Source of the DNA: Lachnospiraceae bacterium
GTDB lineage: Bacteria > Bacillota > Clostridia > Lachnospirales > Lachnospiraceae
DNA length: 64,000 nt
NCBI GenBank assembly: GCA_017511045.1
Contig: JAFWLM010000080.1
Coordinates: 1 to 64,000 of the forward strand
Direction of reading: 5' to 3'
Both the position numbers and the translations under genes were made by a program. Shown one piece after another: positions 10,351 to 17,863 of the stretch. Positions within the stretch are counted from its first letter, which is position 1. Each line of letters starts with the position of its first letter. Under the pieces are notes generated by a model. That model saw only the letters and a list, made by a program, of their open reading frames with translations. It did no database searches and was not told where the DNA came from.

Positions 10351-10423
10351 ACGTTTTTCGTCTGTTTTTCGCGATTTTTCAGTGTTTTTTATTATTTGGT
10401 CCTAAGCTGCTTTTCGGAATATT

Positions 10424-10449
10424 AAAGGGCTGATCATAGTCAGCCCTTT
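10424..10449 (-). terminator. Hairpin terminator after the sigma-like membrane gene
   Basis: A perfect 10-bp stem AAAGGGCTGA/TCAGCCCTTT with a 6-base loop lies just behind the stop of the gene at 10478. The tail on the minus strand (AATATT) is only weakly T-rich, so termination may be partial. Confidence 0.6.
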
Positions 10450-10477
10450 CACGTACTCAGTATTCTAATTCACCCTG

Positions 10478-11326
10478 CTAAAACAGCGGATAAATATGAG
10501 CGTTGAACCAGGAATATCCAAGGTCGATATCCGGAAGAACGCCAAGGTTTACAAGCAGTCCGCCAAGGAACCAGAGAAGGATCAGGATCAGGATGACATT
10601 CAAAACAATACAGAAGATAAAGAGACCTTTGTTGCGAGGCTTCACTTCTTCATACTCATCATCATAATCGTCATCGTAATACTCGTCGACTTCTTCCTCT
10701 ACTTCCTCTTCATAGACCGGAGCTGCTTTTCTTCTGCGGCGCGGAGCTTCTTCCTCTTCGAACTGTGCAGCCGGTCTTCTTCTGCGGCCGCGCATTTCAA
10801 CCTGCTCCTCTTCCACATCAACAGGCTCGATCTTCAGAGTATCATAACCGCCCTGAGGTACATATACTTCCTCACGGTTTGCATCCTGCGGACGGTTCGG
10901 AGCTACGAAGTCATCTTCTTCCTCTTCGTACGGCTCGTCATACTCATCTTCGTATTCATCCTCAATCACCGGAGCTTGAGGCACTCTTCCAGTTCTCTGC
11001 TGGAACATCGGCTCCGCATAAGAAGGCTCCTGTGCAGGCTCTTCCTGAGCTGCAGGTGCCGGTTCTTCCTCTTTTGCCGGAGCAGCCATCTGATAAGCTT
11101 CGTCATACGCAATCTTTAAAGCTGCGGTACGAAGGTTAGCTGGCTCATCTCCGTTCTGAATATTTTTGAACAACGTAAGAAAGGTCTTCTTCGTTGCTGC
11201 TAAAGCGCTGTCATGATCACCGGTAATGGATTTTGCAAAATTGTAAACATCTTTTGCATACTCCTGATACACTGACTTAACAGCGTCTTTGTTTCCCGAT
11301 CTGATTTCCTGAATCATATTATCCAT
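10478..11326 (-). CDS. Sigma-region-2-like protein with charged linker and C-terminal membrane anchor
   Basis: I start at ATG 11326 because AGAGGTG lies six bases before it; the upstream GTG 11335 is part of that ribosome site. The 282-residue protein has three parts. Residues about 1-75 resemble the region 2 helices of ECF sigma factors (SGNKDAVKSVYQEYAKDVYNFA type). Residues 80-230 are a low-complexity linker of Glu/Asp runs mixed with Arg-rich patches such as RGRRRR and PRRRRK. Residues 234-260 are one hydrophobic helix followed by a short tail. No sigma region 4 is present, so it is unlikely to be a working sigma factor by itself. It stands alone between rng and rplU with its own promoter and terminator. 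Function unknown; a membrane-bound regulator is one possibility. Confidence 0.75.
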   Translation of the reverse strand: MDNMIQEIRSGNKDAVKSVYQEYAKDVYNFAKSITGDHDSALAATKKTFLTLFKNIQNGDEPANLRTAALKIAYDEAYQMAAPAKEEEPAPAAQEEPAQEPSYAEPMFQQRTGRVPQAPVIEDEYEDEYDEPYEEEEDDFVAPNRPQDANREEVYVPQGGYDTLKIEPVDVEEEQVEMRGRRRRPAAQFEEEEAPRRRRKAAPVYEEEVEEEVDEYYDDDYDDEYEEVKPRNKGLFIFCIVLNVILILILLWFLGGLLVNLGVLPDIDLGYSWFNAHIYPLF

Positions 11327-11368
11327 TATATACACCTCTGAATTTTTACAAAGTCCTAGCAGTTCATA

Positions 11369-11397
11369 ATTTTAGCAAATAATTTTTTTCATTTCAA
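11369..11397 (-). promoter_or_regulatory. Promoter of the sigma-like membrane gene
   Basis: TTGAAA (11392-11397) and TAAAAT (11369-11374) are 17 bases apart on the minus strand, with a TGC extension before the -10 box. The rest of the AT-rich gap up to 11501 shows only a weak hairpin near 11476-11491 after rng. Confidence 0.7.
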
Positions 11398-11501
11398 CAA
11401 AATATCGACAATTTCGTTATTTTTTCTTAATTTTTACTTAAAAATTTCTTAATATTTTAGAAATTAATTTTGACACCACAAGATGTAGTGGTTCGGACTG
11501 T

Positions 11502-12707
11502 TTAATCAAACAAGTGCCGATCGACCAATTCATGCAGCGGACGTCTTGCTTTCTTTCTTGTGAGCTCCACAAGGTTCAGTTTTGTCATTTCAACGAGCGT
11601 CGTTTTGATCGGATCATCCGCTAATTCTGCTTCAAATTCTTTGATCAGTTTCTTCTGGTTTTCTTCGATCAGCATATTAATGAAATCAACTATGATGATA
11701 CCGGAAAGATTCCGGAGACGGATCTGATGCGCGATTTCTTTTGCTGCCTCTAAGTTGATCTTCAGATACTCTTTCTGTGCCTCTTTCCTAGAAACATATT
11801 TTCCGGAGTTGACATCGATCGCAACCAGAGCCTCTGTCGGCTGAATGATCAGATATCCTCCGGATTTCAGCCATACCTTTTCGCTTAAGACACTTTGCAG
11901 ATCACGGTCGATATTATAAAGGACCTTTAATGGAGTCACATTATTGTCGTACAGCTGGAGTTTATTGATATCATCCGGCTGATAGACTTCAAGATAATCC
12001 TTGATCTCATTATAGATCTTTTCGTTATCCGTAATGATCTTCCCTACTTCGTTATGGTATCCGTCACGTATGCTGGAAATATAAGAGCTCGGCGCCTGAT
12101 ATAGCTTTGAATATACTTTCCGATAGATCCGAAGATCACTCGTAGCGATCCACAGGTTCTTAAAGAACTCGATCTCCTCGAAAATACTGTCAATGTCTGC
12201 ATGCATCGCATTCGTACGGATAATGAATCCAAAGTCTTTATATCCGAGCGCTTCATAGCGCGTCTGGATCGCTTCTTTAAACTCCGGCCATTTGATCTTA
12301 TTGGAAAAGAAGATGCCTCTCTTGCTTAAGTCAAAGACCACATATTTTCCTGCAAATGAGATTTTGGAAGAAAGGACCGGCTCTTTATTGCCGACTGCTT
12401 CTTTTGTGACCTGAACAATGATCTGGTCCCCGACTTTTAACGGTCCCGGTTTCCGCTCAAGATCCACAAATACCGGCGCATCATCCGCATCGATCGGATA
12501 ATAGCCCATCTGTCCTTTCGTGTATTCAACAAAGGCCGCGCTGATATTCGGCATCAGATTCTGAACCTGACCAATATAGACATTGTTCAGGATATTCTTC
12601 TCTCCCCCATCACAGCTTACCTGCATGAGATTATTGCCGTTATCATACAGGAGAGAAAACACATATTCTTTTATTTGCGTTATAACCAGTTTGCCTTGTT
12701 TTTTCAT
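11502..12707 (-). CDS. rng: Ribonuclease E/G family, without the zinc-link
   Basis: Starting at ATG 12707, one base after the previous stop, the protein has 401 residues. It contains an S1-like RNA-binding segment (about 40-120) and the RNase H-like/DNase I-like core with the catalytic aspartates D298 (VAIDVNSG) and D341 (IIIVDFINM). It stops right after the helix TRKKARRPLHELVDRHLFD, just where E. coli RNase E and G carry the CPxCxG zinc-link that holds the tetramer together. It should be an endoribonuclease for mRNA decay or rRNA processing, probably with different oligomer contacts. A TTG 12731 start would add eight residues and overlap the upstream gene. Confidence 0.9.
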   Translation of the reverse strand: MKKQGKLVITQIKEYVFSLLYDNGNNLMQVSCDGGEKNILNNVYIGQVQNLMPNISAAFVEYTKGQMGYYPIDADDAPVFVDLERKPGPLKVGDQIIVQVTKEAVGNKEPVLSSKISFAGKYVVFDLSKRGIFFSNKIKWPEFKEAIQTRYEALGYKDFGFIIRTNAMHADIDSIFEEIEFFKNLWIATSDLRIYRKVYSKLYQAPSSYISSIRDGYHNEVGKIITDNEKIYNEIKDYLEVYQPDDINKLQLYDNNVTPLKVLYNIDRDLQSVLSEKVWLKSGGYLIIQPTEALVAIDVNSGKYVSRKEAQKEYLKINLEAAKEIAHQIRLRNLSGIIIVDFINMLIEENQKKLIKEFEAELADDPIKTTLVEMTKLNLVELTRKKARRPLHELVDRHLFD

Positions 12708-12708
12708 T

Positions 12709-13470
12709 TCACTCACACTGGAACTGATCAAGCGGCACGAACCCTTCTGCGTACAGTTCCTCTCTCGTTATTGTAATCAATTCTTTTTGATATTCAATAT
12801 TCGTTTTTGCGAAAAGGCTGGAAAGAAGGGTGTCCGGTTTTAAGTTATTATCGCTGCCTGCAGTCACCATCATATATACAAAGCCTTCCTGATAAGTCAG
12901 TTGAATGATCTGCGGACGGATGTCCACTTCCCTTGTTCCGCTCTTCGTCGTTTTGCTGACATAGATATGCTCCTCTAAAAACAGATCATTGATCGCCCTG
13001 CTGATTTCCTTATCAAAGCTGTTGAAACTTCCGGGTTCTAATTCTTCTGTTTCAGAAAGCAGTTCATAGGCAGATTTGGAGCTATTTGCAGTGTCTGTTT
13101 CCGGCACTAAACGTCTGACATTGACTTCATAACTTGCAAACTGCAGCGCTGCCATGGCCTTTTTTGCGCCTTCTTCCACTGCTTTTACGTTAATGACTTC
13201 AAAACCGTCACCGCAGACGCCGTTCAGTCTTTGGCAGATCTCATTCAGATCCTGACCGTCTGCGATCTCCGCATCCAGATATTCCCCGCGGCTTATGATC
13301 CCAACTCCAAGCGGCTGGGCAAAACTCATCTTCTGATGAGGATTATAGCCTGCGGAATACTCCATCTTTACTTCCGCACGGTTAAAGCAGCGCTGAAAGA
13401 AGCGCATGATGTCCAGATGGCCTAAGTATTTTACACTATCCCTTTTTGCAAACTTGATTCTGATTCTCAA
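12709..13470 (-). CDS. TIGR03936-family (DUF2344) radical-SAM-associated protein
   Basis: I choose TTG 13470 as start (253 residues, beginning MRIRIKFAKRDSVKYLGHLD) because GAGGG lies five bases before it and the family begins this way; TTG 13482 is the other option. The protein has the DUF2344 features YLGHLDIMRFFQR and AGYNPHQKMSFA.PLGVG. It is normally the partner of the larger radical SAM protein encoded just upstream, and in some genomes the two are fused. The reaction is not established. Its stop is one base from the rng start, so the two are probably co-translated. Confidence 0.88.
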   Translation of the reverse strand: MRIRIKFAKRDSVKYLGHLDIMRFFQRCFNRAEVKMEYSAGYNPHQKMSFAQPLGVGIISRGEYLDAEIADGQDLNEICQRLNGVCGDGFEVINVKAVEEGAKKAMAALQFASYEVNVRRLVPETDTANSSKSAYELLSETEELEPGSFNSFDKEISRAINDLFLEEHIYVSKTTKSGTREVDIRPQIIQLTYQEGFVYMMVTAGSDNNLKPDTLLSSLFAKTNIEYQKELITITREELYAEGFVPLDQFQCE

Positions 13471-13549
13471 AATGTCCCTCAAATAATTGTTGTTTTATTA
13501 TGGTCCTCCCGTCATTGGGAAGATCTCTGGATCTGATTCAGTATATAGG

Positions 13550-15454
13550 TTAATGGCTGAGACAGATGCCGCCGCCAAACACTCTTGCTCCACAGCCGGA
13601 ACAGCTCTCTTTGCAGTTCAGCGTTACTTTCTCATTCTTCGCGTTTTCAAACTCCCGAATCATGAAGTTCTTTGTGACTCCGGCATCGATGAAGTCCCAC
13701 GGAAGGATCTCATCCGTTCCCCTTCTTCTGTAAACATAAAAGTCCATGCCTGGAACATCTTCGCCCTGTTCTTCCACCGCGCTGATCCATTTGTCATAAT
13801 CAAAGTGATCCGTCCATGCGTCAAAGGTCGCACCTTTTTTATAAACTGCTTCAATGATCTTTCCGACTCTCCGGTCGCCTCTTGCAAGAAGGCCTTCGAT
13901 CACAGAGGTCTTGGCGTCATGCCAGTTATATTTAATGCTCTTTTTGTTCAGCTGCGCTTTAATCGACTCGTTCAGGAATGCAGCCTTATCCAGATAGACA
14001 TTCGGCTGATACATCGGCTCCCATTGGAACGGAGTAAACGGTTTCGGAATAAAGAAGGAGGTGCTGACTGTGATCTGCACTTTTCCGCTCCGCTGTTCCT
14101 TTGGCACTGTGTCATAATAGAGCTCTGCGATCTGCTCTGCGAGGTCTGAGATGCCCTGTACGTCATCTTCCCGCTCTGTCGGAAGTCCTAACATAAAATA
14201 GAGCTTCACCTTATTCCAACCGCCCTTAAACGCCATTTCAGAGCCGTACATGATATCTTCGATCGTGATGCCCTTATTGATCACATCACGCATTCTCTGT
14301 GTGCCGGCTTCCGGCGCAAAGGTCAGGGAACTTTTCTTGACATCCTGCACCTTGCTCATGACATCCAAGGCAAATTCGTCGATGCGCAAAGACGGCAACG
14401 AGATATTGACTTTTTTATTCTTAAACTCCTCCACCAGAAAATCCATCAATTCCGCAAACTCCGGATAATCACTTGTGGAAAGCGAGGTCAGGGAGAGTTC
14501 TTCATACCCGGTGTTCTTTATGATCTCCTTGGCATAAGACTTCAATGTTTCCAAAGACCTGGTCCTTAACGGACGGTAGATCATTCCCGCCTGACAGAAA
14601 CGGCAGCCTCGAATGCATCCTCTCTGGATCTCTAAGACAGCGCGGTCCTGTGTTGCCTGCACGTAAGGGATCACAGGTTTCAGCGGATAATGAGCAGCAC
14701 TTAAGTCGGTAACGACCTGTTTTTTTACCATCTCCGGCGCATCTTCTTCCGGACGGAACTCTTTGATCGTACCGTCCTCGTTGTAACTTACTTCATAAAG
14801 CGATGGCACATAAATGCCTTCCACCTTTGCTGCTGCCTTCAGAAAATCCCTGCGGCTTCCGCCGTTCTTTTTATTATCCTTATAAACATCCAAAAGCTGG
14901 AAATATACGGTTTCTCCCTCGCCGATATAAAAGAGATCGAAGAAATCTGCGAGCGGCTCCGGGTTATAGACACAGGGGCCTCCGCCGATCACGATCGGCA
15001 TCTCTTCGCCCCTCTCTTCCGCATGCAGGGGAATCTGCGAAAGGTCTAAGATCTGAAGGACATTCGTATATGCCATCTCATACTGCAGTGTGATGCCTAG
15101 AAAATCAAAGTCTTTGATGGGATCCTGCGATTCCAGGGCAAATAAAGGGATGCTCTCTTCTTTCATGATCTTTTCCAGATCCGACCAAGGGGAATAGACC
15201 CTCTCACACCAGACATCCTCTTTTTCATTCAGCATGGAATATAGGATCTGAATGCCTAAATGACTCATGCCGATCTCATACAGATCCGGAAAACACATGG
15301 CAAAACGCACATTCACGTTTTCCTTGTCCTTCATCACGGAATTGATCTCGCCGCCGGTATAACGTGCCGGTTTTTCCACATTCAGCAGGATCCGTTCCGG
15401 AAGCGCATACTGTCTATTGATATTTGATTTATTCTCGTTGTTGTTAATACTCAT
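13550..15454 (-). CDS. TIGR03960-family B12-binding-like radical SAM protein
   Basis: The 634-residue protein has an N-terminal B12-binding-like Rossmann part (about 45-200) and a radical SAM core with the iron-sulfur ligands C280, C284 and C287 in RGCIRGCRFC. The C-terminus carries a second cysteine group in CKESCSGCGARVFGGG.C. It is the standard partner of the DUF2344 protein, which follows 79 bases downstream. By family it should modify a nucleic acid or protein, but the substrate is unknown. ATG 15454 gives the family's usual beginning; the best ribosome site (AAGGACAG) is rather distant. Confidence 0.9.
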   Translation of the reverse strand: MSINNNENKSNINRQYALPERILLNVEKPARYTGGEINSVMKDKENVNVRFAMCFPDLYEIGMSHLGIQILYSMLNEKEDVWCERVYSPWSDLEKIMKEESIPLFALESQDPIKDFDFLGITLQYEMAYTNVLQILDLSQIPLHAEERGEEMPIVIGGGPCVYNPEPLADFFDLFYIGEGETVYFQLLDVYKDNKKNGGSRRDFLKAAAKVEGIYVPSLYEVSYNEDGTIKEFRPEEDAPEMVKKQVVTDLSAAHYPLKPVIPYVQATQDRAVLEIQRGCIRGCRFCQAGMIYRPLRTRSLETLKSYAKEIIKNTGYEELSLTSLSTSDYPEFAELMDFLVEEFKNKKVNISLPSLRIDEFALDVMSKVQDVKKSSLTFAPEAGTQRMRDVINKGITIEDIMYGSEMAFKGGWNKVKLYFMLGLPTEREDDVQGISDLAEQIAELYYDTVPKEQRSGKVQITVSTSFFIPKPFTPFQWEPMYQPNVYLDKAAFLNESIKAQLNKKSIKYNWHDAKTSVIEGLLARGDRRVGKIIEAVYKKGATFDAWTDHFDYDKWISAVEEQGEDVPGMDFYVYRRRGTDEILPWDFIDAGVTKNFMIREFENAKNEKVTLNCKESCSGCGARVFGGGICLSH

Positions 15455-15522
15455 TAAATAGTTACTGTCCTTGTTATTTATCCTTATCCTTTTAGTTCTC
15501 CGGCTCCTAGCCGATGCAAACT

Positions 15523-16056
15523 TTACAGGTCTCTTTCCTGGATATCTTTATTCAGTCCTTCCAGGTAATGAAGTTCCACGCCGAACTTCGGCTCCATGAA
15601 ATAGTCCGGGTTCAGCTCTGAGATATGAAAGCTCTTCTTCTCTCCGGCTTCTGCCCTCTTGTAGAATTTCTTCAGTTCATAAAACTTCATGTAATAGTAC
15701 TTGTCTACAGATGAAAAATGGATCAGCAGAAACGCGATGCCGCCCTGGCTTTCAAAGTCTTCCATGAATTTATACTGGTGTTCATGAACATTCAGCATCT
15801 GGAAGGTTTCGCTGCTGCATTCTTTCGCATCAAAACAGACAGGAAATGACTGCACTACGCCGATATAATCGACCGTACTTTTCTTTTCAAAATAGGCAAG
15901 CGTTATGTGACGATTGTCATCGATCTCGATCGGTTTGATCGGGGTCGGGATCTTCTGGACCAGTGCCAGACGCAGTTCCCTGTATTTTTCATTTGTACTG
16001 TTGATCACTCTTTCAAACTGTGATCCGCGCAGCCCTCTGCTGTCCCATGTTGCCAT
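15523..16056 (-). CDS. recU: Holliday junction resolvase RecU
   Basis: The 177-residue protein shows the RecU signature RGxxxExxIxxTNxxYR followed by ALVQKIPTPIKPI, and the nuclease core with D.GVVQSFPVCFDAKE. RecU cuts four-way DNA junctions during recombination and cooperates with RuvAB, whose genes are at 37061-38720. It lies 20 bases after the pseudouridine synthase gene, between cell-growth and DNA genes, not next to a penicillin-binding protein gene as in Bacillus. Confidence 0.93.
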   Translation of the reverse strand: MATWDSRGLRGSQFERVINSTNEKYRELRLALVQKIPTPIKPIEIDDNRHITLAYFEKKSTVDYIGVVQSFPVCFDAKECSSETFQMLNVHEHQYKFMEDFESQGGIAFLLIHFSSVDKYYYMKFYELKKFYKRAEAGEKKSFHISELNPDYFMEPKFGVELHYLEGLNKDIQERDL

Positions 16057-16076
16057 ATTGTTTACTCCTAACTATT

Positions 16077-17090
16077 TTACAGACCTTGATTTAAGATAAC
16101 GGAAAAATCCTCCGGAAGCGGTGCCTCAACATGCTGCCCGTTTAGATACGCAAGTTCTCCTGCCATCTGCAGAAAAATGATCTTGTATGCATGCAGAAGC
16201 TGTCTCTTCGTTCCGAACTTTTCCCGGTATTCTGTATTGATCTCTTTTTCTCCGTATTTGCTGTCTCCGATGATCGGATGTCCGATTGAAGCTAAATGTG
16301 CTCGGATCTGGTGGCTCTTTCCGGTGATCAGATCCACCTCAAGCAAGGTGGCATCTCCCAGGTTTCTGATCGGTTCATAGACCGTAATGATCCGGTTTTC
16401 TCCTTTTCCTTCCCCCGGGTCTGATAAAACCGTAACCTGGTTGTTTTTTTCATCCTTCACCAGATACCCGTCCAGCATTTCCCCTTTTGTAACAATACCT
16501 TTCACGATGCACAGGTATTTTTTCTTTAGGCACCGGTCCCTGATTGCGCGGTTGAGTTCCCGCGAAGCATACAGTGTTTTCCCGGCAATGACAAGTCCTG
16601 ATGTGTTCCGGTCCAGACGGTTTGAGATTCCCGGCGTAAAGGGGATCATCTCTTCCGCCTGCTCTTTTTGAGCGGCTTGTAAATATGCCACCATCAGATC
16701 GTTAAGCGAAACATCTCCGGGTTTCGACTTTTGCGATAACAGACCTGCCGGTTTATTCAGTACAATGATCTGTGCATCTTCGTAGATCACGTGGTCCTGT
16801 TGAAAGGCTTCTGCATTAAATGATGCAAGACGATCCGAATCCTGCTTAGCAGCCGGAGCTCCTTCCGGATGTCTTTGAAACTTTGCGATGGTATCATCCG
16901 CTAAGTACAGCTTGATACTGTCTCCTGCCTGAACGATCTCGTTTCCTGCCGCTTTCTTATCATTTAATACGATGTTCTTTTTTCGCAGCATTTTATAAAC
17001 AAAGCTTTTCGGCGCCTTGTCTATATATTTTGCAAGTATTTTATCCAGCCTTCCACCGGCATTGTCTTTTCTGATGATGATTTCTTTCAC
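16077..17090 (-). CDS. RluC/RluD-family 23S rRNA pseudouridine synthase
   Basis: The 337-residue protein begins with an S4-like RNA-binding domain (about 1-75, GGRLDKILAKYI) and continues with the pseudouridine synthase core. The catalytic aspartate lies in the motif NRLDRNTSGLVI, and RGxxHQIRxHLA-type sequence (TGKSHQIRAHLA) follows. Such enzymes convert specific uridines of 23S rRNA. The start is GTG 17090 with CAGGAAA upstream. Which uridine is modified cannot be told from sequence alone. Confidence 0.9.
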   Translation of the reverse strand: MKEIIIRKDNAGGRLDKILAKYIDKAPKSFVYKMLRKKNIVLNDKKAAGNEIVQAGDSIKLYLADDTIAKFQRHPEGAPAAKQDSDRLASFNAEAFQQDHVIYEDAQIIVLNKPAGLLSQKSKPGDVSLNDLMVAYLQAAQKEQAEEMIPFTPGISNRLDRNTSGLVIAGKTLYASRELNRAIRDRCLKKKYLCIVKGIVTKGEMLDGYLVKDEKNNQVTVLSDPGEGKGENRIITVYEPIRNLGDATLLEVDLITGKSHQIRAHLASIGHPIIGDSKYGEKEINTEYREKFGTKRQLLHAYKIIFLQMAGELAYLNGQHVEAPLPEDFSVILNQGL

Positions 17091-17149
17091 TCGTGTTTTT
17101 CCTGCTTATATGCGTTAAGATTGCAGCATTCACCTGAGTTAAACTTGTT

Positions 17150-17842
17150 TCACTTGTCTGTCGAAAGCTCTCTCATGCAGTTTTGAATGGCTTCTGCCAC
17201 CTGCTCTTCCGTATTCTCCAGGGTATGGGAATTATTGATGATCACATCCGCATGTGCCATAAATTCCTCATCCGACAATTGGTTATCCATAATGCTGAGA
17301 CACTTCTCTCTGGTATATCCGCGGTCTCGCATCAGACGCTCAATGCGGACTTCTGTATCAACCGTTACGATCCAAAGAGAATCTAAAATATCTTCATAGC
17401 CTGCCTCGATCAATAGGGCTGCTTCCACAACAATCAGTGCCTCTTCATCCTCAGCGTAAAAGCTGTCAATGCGGGAGAGGATCTCCTCTTTGACCTTTGG
17501 ATGAGTCAGAGAATTGACCAGCGCCAACTTCTCGTCATCATTAAAAATGATCTCCGCCAGCTTCTTCCGGTCGATTGGACGTTTCAGTTCAGCCTGATCC
17601 GGTATTCTTTCTGAATCGTAATCAGCTGTTCCTTCTGTTGCCCCTGCAGAGTCTTCTTCCTGCTTTACCAGGATCTCCTCACCAAACGCATCCACGACTG
17701 CTTCATAGGATGCACCGCCCGGCTCCATGAGCTCTTTGGCGACATCATCCGCCATGATGATCTTTGCATTATAGTTCTTTTCCAGGATCATAAGGACGGT
17801 GGATTTTCCGGCTCCAACTCCTCCTGTTACTCCAATGACCAT
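17150..17842 (-). CDS. coaE: Dephospho-CoA kinase
   Basis: The 230-residue protein has the P-loop GGVGAGKST at 7-15 and the CoaE pattern DRKKLAEIIF...LTHP. It phosphorylates dephospho-CoA in the last step of CoA synthesis. Residues about 61-88 are an acidic, serine- and glycine-containing insert not found in the compact family members, placed before the conserved DRKKLA helix. It starts 21 bases after polA, a frequent pairing in Firmicutes. Confidence 0.95.
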   Translation of the reverse strand: MVIGVTGGVGAGKSTVLMILEKNYNAKIIMADDVAKELMEPGGASYEAVVDAFGEEILVKQEEDSAGATEGTADYDSERIPDQAELKRPIDRKKLAEIIFNDDEKLALVNSLTHPKVKEEILSRIDSFYAEDEEALIVVEAALLIEAGYEDILDSLWIVTVDTEVRIERLMRDRGYTREKCLSIMDNQLSDEEFMAHADVIINNSHTLENTEEQVAEAIQNCMRELSTDK

Positions 17843-17863
17843 CTATCTTCCCTCTTTTCGTGA

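Noticed and set aside
10496-11119. Plus-strand frame of 207 residues
   Set aside because: It is the antisense image of the acidic and arginine-rich linker of the sigma-like gene; Leu/Phe/Ser-rich composition, no ribosome site and no recognisable domain.
13487-14149. Plus-strand frame of 220 residues opposite the TIGR03960-family gene
   Set aside because: Complementary frame of the radical SAM gene, cysteine- and leucine-rich without a recognisable fold.
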